Shown in pieces: positions 26,201 to 35,708 of a stretch of 64,000 nt of DNA; within the stretch, counting starts at the first letter, position 1, and every line of letters starts with the position of its first letter. The notes below the pieces were generated by a model. It worked only from the letters and a program-made list of their open reading frames with translations, did not search any database and was not told the origin of the DNA. This DNA is from Anaerococcus nagyae (GTDB lineage Bacteria > Bacillota > Clostridia > Tissierellales > Peptoniphilaceae). The position numbers and the translations under genes are program-made. Location of the stretch: positions 1 through 64,000 of the forward strand of contig NZ_JAGGLS010000010.1 in NCBI RefSeq assembly GCF_017874535.1, given 5' to 3'.

Positions 26201-27139
26201 TTACAAATACTTCTTTTCTAAGCTTTCATATGCCCTTTTTTTATCACTTTCCATTTGTTCTATAAGTTCTTCTTTTGAATTAAATTTAATATCTGATCTA
26301 AAAAACTCTAGAAATTCTATAGATATATTTTCTTCATATATATCTTTATCAAAATTAAGTATATAAGTTTCTATGTTTCTAATATCATTTTCAAAGGTAG
26401 GGTTTGATCCAATATTTGATAGTGCATAATGATACTCGTCTAAAACTTTTACCCTAGTAAGGTAGACTCCATCAGCTGGAATAGTGTAAGAAAAATTTGT
26501 TTTAAGATTTGCAGTTGGAAAATTTAATGTTCGCCCTCTTTTATGACCATGAACAACTTCTCCTCTTATTTTATAATATCTGTTAAGATATTTATTAGCT
26601 TTTTCTACTTGACCTTTTTTTATTAATTCTCTTATTGTCCTAGATGAAATTTTTTCTCCATCATCTAGCTCAAAATCAACGACTTCAGTTTTATAAGAAT
26701 ATTCATCCTCATACTTTTTTAGTATTTCTTTATCACCTAAAGCATCCTTGCCAAACCTATAATCTTCGCCTATAATTACATATTTAGTATTTAATTTATC
26801 ATATAAAATCTTTGTTATAAAGTCCTTTGGACTAAGAGACCTAAATTCTTCATTAAAGTCTAAAATACAAAAGGTGTCAATCCCTAGATCACTTAAAATT
26901 TCAATTTTATCATCTATAGAAGTTAAATATTCTTTTTCATCTATTAGTGTTTTTTTGCTATTTTCTTTAAAAAGCAAAACAGAAGGTACTAAATTTTGAC
27001 TTCTTGAAACTTCTACATTTCTTTTCATTAATTTTTGATGCCCTTTATGGATACCATCAAAATTTCCTAAAGATACAGCTTTAGGTTCAAAATCTGTCAT
27101 ACCCATATCAAGGTCATAAACTTTTATATTATTTTTCAT
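26201..27139 (-). CDS. ribF: Bifunctional riboflavin kinase / FAD synthetase
   Basis: A 312-residue enzyme that makes FMN and then FAD. The N-terminal adenylyltransferase domain (about residues 1-180) has the nucleotide-binding LGNFDGIHKGHQKLM and the GEDYRFGKDALGD loop followed by SSRTIRELIKKGQ. The C-terminal flavokinase domain (about 185-305) has GEVVHGHKRGRTLNFPTANL and GVYLTRV, then EFFRSDIKFNSKEELIEQ. It overlaps truB by 11 bases, in the conserved truB-ribF order. Confidence 0.96.
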   Translation of the reverse strand: MKNNIKVYDLDMGMTDFEPKAVSLGNFDGIHKGHQKLMKRNVEVSRSQNLVPSVLLFKENSKKTLIDEKEYLTSIDDKIEILSDLGIDTFCILDFNEEFRSLSPKDFITKILYDKLNTKYVIIGEDYRFGKDALGDKEILKKYEDEYSYKTEVVDFELDDGEKISSRTIRELIKKGQVEKANKYLNRYYKIRGEVVHGHKRGRTLNFPTANLKTNFSYTIPADGVYLTRVKVLDEYHYALSNIGSNPTFENDIRNIETYILNFDKDIYEENISIEFLEFFRSDIKFNSKEELIEQMESDKKRAYESLEKKYL

Positions 27140-28013
27140 AAAATACTTTATCCATCTTCAAAAAATTTCTATCATTACCTATACTAGATTTAGCAAGTCC
27201 TATAAATTCATCACCTATATACACTCTTACAAGCTCATCTCCATAATAATTTTCTACTAACATAGTCATACCATTTATAGCTTGTTTATAGTATGTATTT
27301 GGTAAAGTAACTTTTTTATAGCTACTTAGGGCAAAATCAACAGGCTTTAATTTACTAAGTAATTGATCCTTATCCATAGAGAGTAAATCCTGAGATTTTA
27401 CAGAATTTTCTATAAAAAAATCTCCAACTTTGCTTCTGCATAAGCTATCTACATAAGCAAAAGATCCAAGCTTATCTCCTAAATCATCTATTAAAGTTCT
27501 AATATAGGTACCCTTAGAACAAGTTATTTTAAACTTAGCCTTTGGAAATTCATACTCTAATAATTCAAATTCATAGATATTGACTTTTCTAACTTTTCTT
27601 TCTATCTCTACTCCATTACGAGCAAGATCGTATAATTTTTGGCCATTTACTTTTATTGCAGAATACATTGGAGGAATCTGGGTTATTTCACCTTTAAATC
27701 CTTCCATTACTTCTAATAACTGATCTTTATCAAATACTATATCACTAGTATCTAATACTTCTCCTGAATAATCTAGTGTATCAGTTCTTTTACCAAACAC
27801 AGCCTCTGTTATATACTCTTTTTTATCATCCATCAAATAGTCTGAAACTCTAGTTGCCTTACCAATAACTATAGGTAAAACTCCATAAGCTTCTAAATCT
27901 AAAGTTCCTGTATGACCTACTTTTCTAGTATTTAGAGCTTTTTTAACAAGGCTAACACATTTATTTGAAGATATTCCCACTTCTTTATTTACATTTAAAA
28001 TTCCACTAATCAT
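27129..28013 (-). CDS. truB: tRNA pseudouridine-55 synthase
   Basis: A 294-residue enzyme that makes pseudouridine 55 in the T-loop of tRNAs. The catalytic aspartate is D39 in KVGHTGTLDLEAYGVLP. Other family motifs are QIPPMYSAIKVNGQKLYDLAR and KITCSKGTYIRTLIDDLG. The C-terminal PUA-like part is present. Start overlaps nrnA by 4 bases (ATGA type) and end overlaps ribF, which signals tight translational coupling. Confidence 0.96.
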   Translation of the reverse strand: MISGILNVNKEVGISSNKCVSLVKKALNTRKVGHTGTLDLEAYGVLPIVIGKATRVSDYLMDDKKEYITEAVFGKRTDTLDYSGEVLDTSDIVFDKDQLLEVMEGFKGEITQIPPMYSAIKVNGQKLYDLARNGVEIERKVRKVNIYEFELLEYEFPKAKFKITCSKGTYIRTLIDDLGDKLGSFAYVDSLCRSKVGDFFIENSVKSQDLLSMDKDQLLSKLKPVDFALSSYKKVTLPNTYYKQAINGMTMLVENYYGDELVRVYIGDEFIGLAKSSIGNDRNFLKMDKVFYEK

Positions 28014-28990
28014 TGTATATTTTTTAAGATTTCTCTTGCTTTTTCTGCCGCTTGCTCTAAGGAATTATCGAATATGCTAAATCCACTTGCATTTATATGA
28101 CCACCTCCACCGTTTTCTCTGGCAGTTTTAGATATATCTACATTCTTAGATCTAAGCGATACCTTGTATTCTCCATTGCCATATTCTTTTAATAACATGG
28201 ATATTTCTATACCTTCTAAGTCCCTTAATACACTTGCAACATGTTCACAATCTCCCATTTGAACATCAAATTTGGAAACTGCATCTGCACTTGATACCGC
28301 AAATACTCTATCTGTCATAAATTCTGCTTTAGATATTAGATAATTTTCAAATTGTAAAACTTTAATTGGTTTGTTTTGATAAAGGTTAGTATATATATAT
28401 TCCTTATCAGCTCCAAGCTCTAATAAATGACCAGCAATTTCTAAGGTATCTTTACTAGTATTAGAATATAAAAATCTACCCGTATCTGTGACTATTCCAG
28501 TATAGAGCAATGTAGCTGATGTTTTATCTATAGGTAATTCTAGCCTACTAGCTATTTCATATATAAGCTCGCAAGTAGCTGGTGAATCTGGGTGAATGAT
28601 GTTTAAATCAGATTCAATCTTACCACCTAAATGATGATCTATTACCGCAGTCATTTTTGATTTTTTTGCAACTGGAATAGCATCACCTATTCTATCCATT
28701 TCTGATGCGTCCAAAATCAATAACAAATCATAAGAATCTTTATAATCTTTTGTATAATATTTTAAATCTGGGAGAAATTTCAAATAATCGTCAATTTCAT
28801 CATGACCAATTACTTGAGTTTTCTTACCATGATTTCTTAAAATTCTAGCAAGACCTAAAGATGAGCCTAGATTATCGCCATCAGGATTAACATGAGAAAC
28901 TACACCAATAGTAGCAGCAGCATCAATTAAAGATTTTAATTTTTCTAAATTCTCGCCACTAATTTTCATCTTCTTGATGAGTCCTTTCAT
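28010..28990 (-). CDS. nrnA: DHH-family nanoRNase / pAp phosphatase
   Basis: A 326-residue DHH/DHHA1 phosphoesterase. N-terminal metal motifs are SHVNPDGDNLGSSLGL and VIDHHLGG; the C-terminal DHHA1 domain ends in GGGGHINASGF. In Bacillus, NrnA degrades RNA di- to pentamers and dephosphorylates pAp. The frame overlaps rbfA by 32 bases; the internal ATG at 28969 (MKISGENLEKL) would shorten this to 11 and may be the real start, since neither ATG has a strong ribosome binding site. Gene order rbfA-nrnA-truB is standard. Confidence 0.92.
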   Translation of the reverse strand: MKGLIKKMKISGENLEKLKSLIDAAATIGVVSHVNPDGDNLGSSLGLARILRNHGKKTQVIGHDEIDDYLKFLPDLKYYTKDYKDSYDLLLILDASEMDRIGDAIPVAKKSKMTAVIDHHLGGKIESDLNIIHPDSPATCELIYEIASRLELPIDKTSATLLYTGIVTDTGRFLYSNTSKDTLEIAGHLLELGADKEYIYTNLYQNKPIKVLQFENYLISKAEFMTDRVFAVSSADAVSKFDVQMGDCEHVASVLRDLEGIEISMLLKEYGNGEYKVSLRSKNVDISKTARENGGGGHINASGFSIFDNSLEQAAEKAREILKNIQ

Positions 28991-29342
28991 CTTTTTCTAT
29001 TGTTTCTTTTATAAGTTTATCCATATAAACTCCATACTCTATAGATTCATCTAGCTTAAATCTAAATTCTGGCATAGATCTAAGTCTCATTCTATCTCCA
29101 ATAAGCATCTTGATATAACCTTTTGCCTGATTTAGAGCATCTAGGACATCTTCTTTTTTGGATGTATCACCTAAGACTGATATATAGCAATCAGCAAAAG
29201 AAAGGTCATTTGTGACCCTCACTTCTATTACTGAAACTGCTGCTGTATCTGATAGTCTTGGATCATTTAGATCATCCCTAATTATCTTGGATAATTCTTT
29301 TTGGATCTCCGCCCCAATTCTTTCAGTTCTAATTTTTTTCAT
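28959..29342 (-). CDS. rbfA: Ribosome-binding factor A
   Basis: A 127-residue 30S maturation factor with a single KH-like fold. Family patterns are RIGAEIQKELSKIIRDDLNDPRL near the N-terminus (residues 7 onward), the strand pair VSVIEVRVTNDLSFADCYISV, and RMRLRSMPEFRFKLDESIEYG. It follows infB by one base. Confidence 0.95.
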   Translation of the reverse strand: MKKIRTERIGAEIQKELSKIIRDDLNDPRLSDTAAVSVIEVRVTNDLSFADCYISVLGDTSKKEDVLDALNQAKGYIKMLIGDRMRLRSMPEFRFKLDESIEYGVYMDKLIKETIEKDERTHQEDEN

Positions 29343-29343
29343 C

Positions 29344-31572
29344 TTAGTCTCTTTCTTTTTCGACTACCTCGTAAGCTTCCATGACATCTCCAACTTTGAT
29401 ATCATTGAATCTATTTAGACCTATACCACCTTCATAGCCATTAGCAAGTTCTTTGGCATCATCTTTAAATCTCTTCATAGATGTGATTTCTCCATCAAAA
29501 ATCACTACATTATCACGTAGTAGTCTGATATTTGCACGTCTTGGAACTGATCCGCTTGTAACCATTACTCCTGCTATAGTTCCTACAGATGGCACTTTGA
29601 ATGTTTCACGAACTTCTGCACGACCACGTACTTCCTCTACAAATTCTGGATCAAGCATACCTTTTATAGCACTTTCTACTTCTTCTATAGCTTCATAGAT
29701 TATGCTATAAGTTCTTATTTCTATATTATTATCTTTGGCTCTTTCCATAGCTCCCTGGGTAGGGCGTACATTAAATCCTATGATAATAGCGTTGGATGCT
29801 TGGGCTAAAAGTACATCTGATTCTGTAATACCACCAACTGCACCTGCCACTACAGACACTTTAACTTCATCATTTGAAAGTTTGATAAGTGATTGGCTTA
29901 CTGCATCAACTGTTCCTTTAACATCAGTTTTTACAATTATATTAAGTTCTTTTAGCTCACCTTCTGCTGCTGATCCTGAAATATCTTCAAGGCTTGCTCC
30001 CTTAGCCATAAGACGTTCTTCTCTTTTTTGGTCTTCAGCTTTTTGGGCATAACTTCTAGCAATTTTCTCATCTTCAACAGCAAATAATTTATCTCCTGCT
30101 TCTGGAACTTCTGACAATCCTAAGATTTGAACTGGAACTGATGGACCAGCTTCTTTTATAGCTTCACCTAAAGAATTGAACATAGCACGTATCCTACCAG
30201 AGGTTGAACCTGTTAGAACATTATCTCCTTCATGTAAGGTACCTTTTTGTACTAAAACTGTGGCAACAGATCCACGAGCCTTATCTAATTGAGCTTCTAT
30301 TATTAGACCTACTGCATCCCTATTAGGATTTGCTTTAAGCTCTCTCATTTCTGCGACAAGTAAAACCATCTCTAAAAGTTCATCTATGCCAGCACCTGTT
30401 TTTGCGGAAACCTCAACTGTTATTGTATCTCCACCCCAGTCTTCTGCAACAAGACCATGTTCCATAAGTTCTTGCTTTACTCTTGTTGGATTTGCTTCTT
30501 CTTTATCAATTTTATTTACAGCTACTATTATTGGAATATCCGCTGCCTTAGCATGGTTAATAGCCTCAACTGTTTGTGGCATTACACCATCATCTGCAGC
30601 AACAACTAGGATTGCAATGTCTGTTGATTGAGCCCCTCTCATTCTCATTTCGGTGAATGCTTCGTGTCCTGGTGTATCCAAAAATGTAATTGATCCACCT
30701 TCTAAATTTACTGAATAAGCACCTATGTGTTGTGTAATTCCACCTGCTTCTCCAGTTGTTACATGAGTATCTCTAATGGAATCTAAGATACTTGTTTTAC
30801 CATGGTCTACGTGCCCCATTACTGATACTACTGGAGCTCTTGTTATAAGATCTTCTTTATCATCCTCATAATCAAGGTCTAATTCTTGCTCTTCTATAGC
30901 TGAGTATTCCTGCTCAAGAGTAATTTCTTTACCAAAATCCATTGCTATGAGTTCTGCTTGTTCAAACTCAATTGGATCGTTCAATCCTGCCATCACTCCA
31001 AGTTGGATAAGTTTACCTATAACCGCATTAGAATTTTCACCAATCTTCTCTGCAAAAGCACCTACATTTATAACTTCTGGAATCTCAATCTTATTATTCT
31101 CTTCTTTATTTGCTTTAGCAGCTTGATTATTAGATTTGTTTGATTTATTTTTTCTATTTTTTTTCTTACGGTTCTTTCTATTTTTATTCTCATAGAAATC
31201 ATCATCTTCTTTATCGAAATTTTTAGATTTCTTAGATTTATTTGATTTGTTAAACTTTTGTTTTGATTTATAATGATCATCATAATCATCTAATTCATCA
31301 TAATCATCTCTACCTGAATGTTTTTTGTTATTATTTTTTTTCATATCAGTTTTATTATCTTTATTTTCTTTAGATTTTTGATCTTGTTGAGTATCTGCTT
31401 TCTTATTCTCTTCTTTAAAATATTCACTAATAAGTTCTAAGTCATCACCACTTACATTTGACATATGAGACTTTATACCTAATCCAAATTCTTTATTTAA
31501 TAACTCAACCATCTCTTTTGCTGGCATGCCTTGTTCTTTTGCTAGTTCGTAAACTCTTTTTTTATCAGCCAT
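29344..31572 (-). CDS. infB: Translation initiation factor IF-2
   Basis: A 742-residue GTPase that brings initiator tRNA to the ribosome. An N-terminal IF2_N segment (about residues 1-52) leads to a long low-complexity Lys/Asp/Asn-rich linker (about 55-165), then a second IF2_N, and the G domain from about residue 245 with GHVDHGKTS, DTPGHEAF and NKIDK. Domains II to IV follow to the end. The AT-rich linker is much lower in complexity than the rest, which is usual for IF-2. It lies ten bases after ylxR. Confidence 0.97.
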   Translation of the reverse strand: MADKKRVYELAKEQGMPAKEMVELLNKEFGLGIKSHMSNVSGDDLELISEYFKEENKKADTQQDQKSKENKDNKTDMKKNNNKKHSGRDDYDELDDYDDHYKSKQKFNKSNKSKKSKNFDKEDDDFYENKNRKNRKKKNRKNKSNKSNNQAAKANKEENNKIEIPEVINVGAFAEKIGENSNAVIGKLIQLGVMAGLNDPIEFEQAELIAMDFGKEITLEQEYSAIEEQELDLDYEDDKEDLITRAPVVSVMGHVDHGKTSILDSIRDTHVTTGEAGGITQHIGAYSVNLEGGSITFLDTPGHEAFTEMRMRGAQSTDIAILVVAADDGVMPQTVEAINHAKAADIPIIVAVNKIDKEEANPTRVKQELMEHGLVAEDWGGDTITVEVSAKTGAGIDELLEMVLLVAEMRELKANPNRDAVGLIIEAQLDKARGSVATVLVQKGTLHEGDNVLTGSTSGRIRAMFNSLGEAIKEAGPSVPVQILGLSEVPEAGDKLFAVEDEKIARSYAQKAEDQKREERLMAKGASLEDISGSAAEGELKELNIIVKTDVKGTVDAVSQSLIKLSNDEVKVSVVAGAVGGITESDVLLAQASNAIIIGFNVRPTQGAMERAKDNNIEIRTYSIIYEAIEEVESAIKGMLDPEFVEEVRGRAEVRETFKVPSVGTIAGVMVTSGSVPRRANIRLLRDNVVIFDGEITSMKRFKDDAKELANGYEGGIGLNRFNDIKVGDVMEAYEVVEKERD

Positions 31573-31582
31573 CTATTTCACC

Positions 31583-31849
31583 TCATTTTACTTCATAAGC
31601 TTCTAACTCCTCGTAAATTTTTTTATCTACTTTTTGTTTAAATACACGATTAAGCTTATTATTCTTCTTAACTTCTTCTATGCATTCTTTATTTTTACAA
31701 ATATATGCACCTCGTCCATTAAGCTTGCCACTTTCATCAATTACAATTCCCATCTCTTTGTTATTTACAATTCGAAGGAGATCATTTTTATTATAAAGAT
31801 TCCCGCAATTTATACATTTTCTTTGAGGGATCTTTTTTTCTTTTTTCAT
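31583..31849 (-). CDS. rnpM: YlxR / RnpM family RNA-binding protein
   Basis: An 88-residue DUF448 protein with the family patterns PQRKCINCGNLYNKNDLLRIV and GRGAYICKNKECIEE. Recent work names the Bacillus homologue RnpM, a modulator of RNase P; that link is from knowledge of the family and not from this sequence. Its start overlaps the nusA stop by 4 bases, in the invariant nusA-ylxR-infB order. Confidence 0.92.
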   Translation of the reverse strand: MKKEKKIPQRKCINCGNLYNKNDLLRIVNNKEMGIVIDESGKLNGRGAYICKNKECIEEVKKNNKLNRVFKQKVDKKIYEELEAYEVK

Positions 31850-33204
31850 ATTTCAGAATCCTCTTCTGATTTATCTTCTTGCCCATGTAGTATTAAATCA
31901 GATTCTGCTTCATACACTCCATCAAGATCAATTTCTTTTAAATCGTCTTGACTTGATAATAAATCTTTACCATTATAGGCATCTTCTAAAGTACAATTTT
32001 CTATATCATCTGCTTTTTTATCAGATAACTTTCCACTTGCATTATCTATAGTTTCTTGATTCTCACTACGATCTTCAACGCAAATTAAATCAATATCTTC
32101 TTTAGTTTTTTCTAAAGTATTTTCTTCTTGGTTTAAACCTAGAATTTGATCAATCTCTTCTTCGCTCATATTATCAAAATCAGTTTTTGATTTTATATCT
32201 ATTTTCCAGCCAGTAAGCCTTGCTGCAAGTCTAGCATTTTGACCTTCTTTACCTATGGCTAATGAAAGTTGGTAATCATTTACTACTACCAATGATTGTT
32301 TGTTCTTCTCATTTATGAGAACTTCAACAATATCTGCTGGTGATAAGGCATTTGATATAAATTCCTCTATAGACTTATCATAGTTTATTATATCAATCTT
32401 CTCATTTTGAAGTTCTTCTACTATAGAGTTTACACGAGCTCCTTTATATCCTATACAAGCTCCAACTGGATCTATAGCTTCGTCATTAGAAAATACAGCT
32501 ATCTTAGTACGAGAACCCGCTTCGCGAGCTATAGAATATATTTCTATAACTCCTTCGGTAATCTCAGGAACCTCTAATTCAAATAATCTAGTTACGAGAA
32601 TCTCACTAGAACGTGATAAAACTATTTGTGGTTCTTTAGATGAACTTTTCACATCTTTTATTAAAAACTTCATCCTTTCATTAGGGATGTATTTTTCACT
32701 TACAACTTGTTCCTTAAGAGGTACTACCCCTTCGATTTTGTCTAAATTCACATAAAGATTATAGCTATCTTCTCTTTGAATAGTCCCAGTAATCATTTCA
32801 TTTTCACGATCAAGATATTCACCATAAACTGAATCTCTTTGCGCATCTCTTATCTTTTGTATAACAATATTTCTTGCAGTTTGAGCTGCTACACGTCCAA
32901 AGTTTTTAGGAGCTATTTTTATCCTAGCTACATCTCCGATATCGAGATTTTTATCTATTTCTTTTGCTTCTTTTAAGGAAATTTGATTAATATTATCATT
33001 AACATCATCTACAACTTCCCTTAATGCAAAAACCTCAATGTCACCAGTTTGTTTATCAACTATAACATCAACGTTTTCTGCATTGTCATAGTTTTTTTGA
33101 TAGCTTTTGATTAGAGCTTTTTCTAGTGCTTCAAGGATAACTTCCTTGTCTATATTCTTATCCTTTTCTAGCTCGTCTAAGGCTAGTATAAAATCTTCAT
33201 TCAT
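31846..33204 (-). CDS. nusA: Transcription factor NusA
   Basis: A 452-residue elongation/termination factor. N-terminal polymerase-binding domain (about residues 1-125), S1 domain (about 130-200), and two KH domains (about 205-345) with GACIGYKGARVNSIVEEL and LAIGKEGQNARLAARLTGWKIDI. After residue 350 there is an acidic, low-complexity C-terminal extension of about 100 residues, longer than the short end of Bacillus NusA and without the acidic repeats of E. coli NusA. It follows rimP by nine bases. Confidence 0.96.
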   Translation of the reverse strand: MNEDFILALDELEKDKNIDKEVILEALEKALIKSYQKNYDNAENVDVIVDKQTGDIEVFALREVVDDVNDNINQISLKEAKEIDKNLDIGDVARIKIAPKNFGRVAAQTARNIVIQKIRDAQRDSVYGEYLDRENEMITGTIQREDSYNLYVNLDKIEGVVPLKEQVVSEKYIPNERMKFLIKDVKSSSKEPQIVLSRSSEILVTRLFELEVPEITEGVIEIYSIAREAGSRTKIAVFSNDEAIDPVGACIGYKGARVNSIVEELQNEKIDIINYDKSIEEFISNALSPADIVEVLINEKNKQSLVVVNDYQLSLAIGKEGQNARLAARLTGWKIDIKSKTDFDNMSEEEIDQILGLNQEENTLEKTKEDIDLICVEDRSENQETIDNASGKLSDKKADDIENCTLEDAYNGKDLLSSQDDLKEIDLDGVYEAESDLILHGQEDKSEEDSEI

Positions 33205-33213
33205 AAGATCTCC

Positions 33214-33657
33214 TTAAAATACAATCTCTATTTTAATTTGTTTTATATCTTCTCTATTTACTTCTATCTCTTCTTGCTCATTAAGAGAAAAAACTAAACT
33301 ATCATCTTTAATTTCATCTATATAGCCTAGAAAAAATTCTCCATTCTTTAGCGTAACTTTCAAAAGCTCATTACTACTTATCTCTAAGTCTCTATCTGTT
33401 TTAAGAGATCTTGAAAGATCAGGAGAAGATACCTCCAAGTAATACTGCCCTTTCACTAAATCAAGATCATCTAATTTTTGATCTAGAAAGTTACTTACTC
33501 TCTCACAATCATCTATAGTTATCCCTTGTTCACTATATATATAAAATGTAAGTACTTTACCATCTTTACCAGTTCTAAGTTCAATATCTATTAATTCATA
33601 TCCTAGATTTTTTATATCATCATCAAAGGTTTCTCTAAGTGTTGTGATTAAATCCAT
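33214..33657 (-). CDS. rimP: Ribosome maturation factor RimP
   Basis: A 147-residue protein for 30S assembly, with the N-terminal domain (about residues 1-80, including the pattern LTFYIYSEQGITIDDCERVS) and the C-terminal SH3-like domain (about 84-147, with YYLEVSSPDLSRSLKTDRD at its border). First gene of the rimP-nusA-ylxR-infB-rbfA-nrnA-truB-ribF operon. Confidence 0.95.
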   Translation of the reverse strand: MDLITTLRETFDDDIKNLGYELIDIELRTGKDGKVLTFYIYSEQGITIDDCERVSNFLDQKLDDLDLVKGQYYLEVSSPDLSRSLKTDRDLEISSNELLKVTLKNGEFFLGYIDEIKDDSLVFSLNEQEEIEVNREDIKQIKIEIVF

Positions 33658-33685
33658 CTTACCATCCTTTGCCTATACATATTAA

Positions 33686-33710
33686 AAGAGCGGATATCAC
33701 GCCCACTCTT
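33686..33710 (-). promoter_or_regulatory. Leader hairpin upstream of rimP
   Basis: On the minus strand AAGAGTGG pairs with CCGCTCTT (one G-U) around a 9-base loop, in the rimP leader. The following TT AATAT is too short for a good terminator, so processing or NusA feedback are possible roles. Confidence 0.4.
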
Positions 33711-33720
33711 ATATGGATAA

Positions 33721-33748
33721 ATTATACCTTTTTATAGCTTTTATTCAA
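33721..33748 (-). promoter_or_regulatory. Promoter of the rimP-nusA-infB operon
   Basis: On the minus strand TTGAAT (33748-33743), a 16-base spacer, then TATAAT (33726-33721), about 64 bases before rimP. Confidence 0.7.
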
Positions 33749-33828
33749 TTGCTAAATTATTGTTAAATATTTAATTCTTCAATTTGTCATAGTACTGCTT
33801 CGACATAATAAATAAAATATAAATCATG

Positions 33829-33858
33829 TTGACAATGTGAACATAATTTGTTTATAAT
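33829..33858 (+). promoter_or_regulatory. cstA promoter
   Basis: TTGACA (33829-33834), an 18-base spacer, then TATAAT (33853-33858): both hexamers are perfect. The start codon is 32 bases downstream. Confidence 0.8.
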
Positions 33859-33889
33859 GAAACAAATACAATATTTATGGAGGTATTTT

Positions 33890-35344
33890 ATGACTTTATT
33901 TTTAATGGGTCTAGTCGTACTCCTAGTTGGTGGCTATTTCTACTCAAAATATGTAGAAAGCCAATTAGATTTAGATGATAGACCAACACCAGCTGTCGCT
34001 AAGGCAGATGGAATAGATTTTGTAGCCATGCCTAAATGGAAAAACTGGCTAATAAATCTACTTAATATAGCTGGTACTGGACCAATTCTTGGACCTATAC
34101 AAGGTATACTATTTGGTAAAGTAGCATTTATTGCAATTCCAATAGGCTGTGTTATAGCTGGAGCAACACATGACTTTTTAGTTGGAACAATGTCAATGAG
34201 AAATGGTGGAGCTCAAGTACCAAAGCTTGTAGGTAAGTACTTAGGTAATGGAGTTAGAAAAGTCTACAACGTTGTTATTGGTATTCTTTTACTTCTAACA
34301 GGAACAGTATTTGTTTATACTCCTGGAGACTTGCTCGCAAATGATGTTATGGGTTTAGCTGAAGGATCAAAGGGAATCTGGATTATATACGCTATAATAT
34401 TCTTATATTACATACTATCAACAGTTCTTCCAATCGATCAGCTTATAGGTAGAATTTATCCATTATTTGGAGCGTTTTTAATTGTATCAGCAGTTGGAGT
34501 TCTTATAGGCATATTTACAAAAGGATCAGCTCACCTAGAATTTGCAGGAGCAGGCTATATTAGCGAGCATCCACTTGGACAAAAATTTATACCTGCATTC
34601 TTTATAACTGTAGCTTGTGGTATACTTTCAGGTTTCCACGGTTCTCAAGTAACACTTGTTTCTAGAACTGTCGCTTCAGAAAAAGAAAATAGAGCAACAT
34701 TCTATTCAACAATGATTGCTGAAGGTGTTATTGCTATGATTTGGGCTGCTGGAGCAATGGTAATATTCTCTCAAGGAATAGTACCACTAGATACTAGAGC
34801 AACTTTAATGGTTGGTGAAATTTCTAAATACTTTATGGGCAATATCGGCGGACTCATTGCTATCATAGGTGTTATAGTTCTTCCAATCACATCTGGTGAT
34901 ACAGCATTTAGATCACTAAGACTAATCGTAGCTGAAGAACTTAATATAGATCAAAAAGTTCCAGTTAAAAGAATTGGTGTAGCTGCAGTATTATTTATTC
35001 CAGCTATATTAATATTAGCATGGGCTAAAAACGATCCAAATGGATTCAACCTATTATGGAGATACTTCGGATTTACTAATCAATTAGTTGCCTTATTTGC
35101 TCTAGCAACTGGAACTAGCTACTTATTAAATAACGGCAAAAATTATTGGATATCACTTATTCCTGAACTTTTCTATACATTTATAGTATTCTCATTTATT
35201 ATAAGTGATAAGGGAGTAGGGTTTGGTGCAGACTTTAAGGTAGCTTATATTATTGGTGCGATTATCAGCATTGTAATAGCAATTCTTACAGTTAAAAAAG
35301 CAAAGAAAAATAAAGACCGTATTGCAGCTATTGTATTAAATTAA
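33890..35344 (+). CDS. cstA: CstA-family carbon starvation / peptide transporter
   Basis: A 484-residue membrane protein with about 13-14 helices. The CstA core motifs are present: FVAMPKWKNWLINLLNIAGTGPILGPIQG near the N-terminus (about residues 45-73, here in pieces), GATHDFLVGTMSMRNGG, and GFHGSQVTLVSRTVASE. CstA proteins import peptides or pyruvate in other bacteria; the substrate here is not known. I place the start at 33890 (MTLFLMG) behind GGAGG; an in-frame ATG at 33848 is upstream but within the promoter. It is the short clostridial form, lacking the long C-terminus of E. coli CstA. It is divergent from rimP. Confidence 0.88.
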   Translation: MTLFLMGLVVLLVGGYFYSKYVESQLDLDDRPTPAVAKADGIDFVAMPKWKNWLINLLNIAGTGPILGPIQGILFGKVAFIAIPIGCVIAGATHDFLVGTMSMRNGGAQVPKLVGKYLGNGVRKVYNVVIGILLLLTGTVFVYTPGDLLANDVMGLAEGSKGIWIIYAIIFLYYILSTVLPIDQLIGRIYPLFGAFLIVSAVGVLIGIFTKGSAHLEFAGAGYISEHPLGQKFIPAFFITVACGILSGFHGSQVTLVSRTVASEKENRATFYSTMIAEGVIAMIWAAGAMVIFSQGIVPLDTRATLMVGEISKYFMGNIGGLIAIIGVIVLPITSGDTAFRSLRLIVAEELNIDQKVPVKRIGVAAVLFIPAILILAWAKNDPNGFNLLWRYFGFTNQLVALFALATGTSYLLNNGKNYWISLIPELFYTFIVFSFIISDKGVGFGADFKVAYIIGAIISIVIAILTVKKAKKNKDRIAAIVLN

Positions 35345-35360
35345 TTAGATACTTGTCTTT

Positions 35361-35384
35361 GGGAGAGTTTGCTCTCCCTTTTTC
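35361..35384 (+). terminator. Intrinsic terminator after cstA
   Basis: GGGAGAG-TTTG-CTCTCCC is followed by TTTTTC. It lies 17 bases after the cstA stop and directly before the ribosome binding site of the next gene. Confidence 0.9.
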
Positions 35385-35396
35385 AAAGGAAAATTT

Positions 35397-35708
35397 ATGA
35401 AATTTATATATACTGACAAAGCTAAGGATTATATAAGAAAAAATAATATAGATAAAATTTTTATCAGAGAAGATGTAGAAAGAGGGATGGGTTGCTGTGA
35501 TCTTGGATCTATAAATCTTAGAATAAGTCCAAAAGGAAAAAACGAAGATATGTTAAAAAAAGAAACTTCCAAACTAGTCACAACATACTACGATCCTAGG
35601 TTAGAATCCTTACTAATGAATTATCCAGAAGTTGAAATTTCAGTGTTTGGATTCGGAAAAAAGAAAAAATTTTATACAGCAACTGAATTCTCACCACTTA
35701 ATTCTTAA
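35397..35708 (+). CDS. Small CC-motif protein, possibly of the CC/Se (seleno)protein kind
   Basis: A 103-residue protein with a vicinal cysteine pair in ERGMGCCDLGSINLRIS (about residues 27-43), a mixed alpha/beta pattern, and a basic-aromatic C-terminus (FGFGKKKKFYTATEF). The layout, GCC near residue 33 in a protein of about 100 residues, recalls a clostridial family in which the second Cys can be selenocysteine, and more loosely HesB/IscA-like folds. Neither is certain. RBS AAAGGA is well placed. It shares the plus strand with cstA behind a terminator, and its stop codon directly abuts hairpin element B. Confidence 0.7.
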   Translation: MKFIYTDKAKDYIRKNNIDKIFIREDVERGMGCCDLGSINLRISPKGKNEDMLKKETSKLVTTYYDPRLESLLMNYPEVEISVFGFGKKKKFYTATEFSPLNS

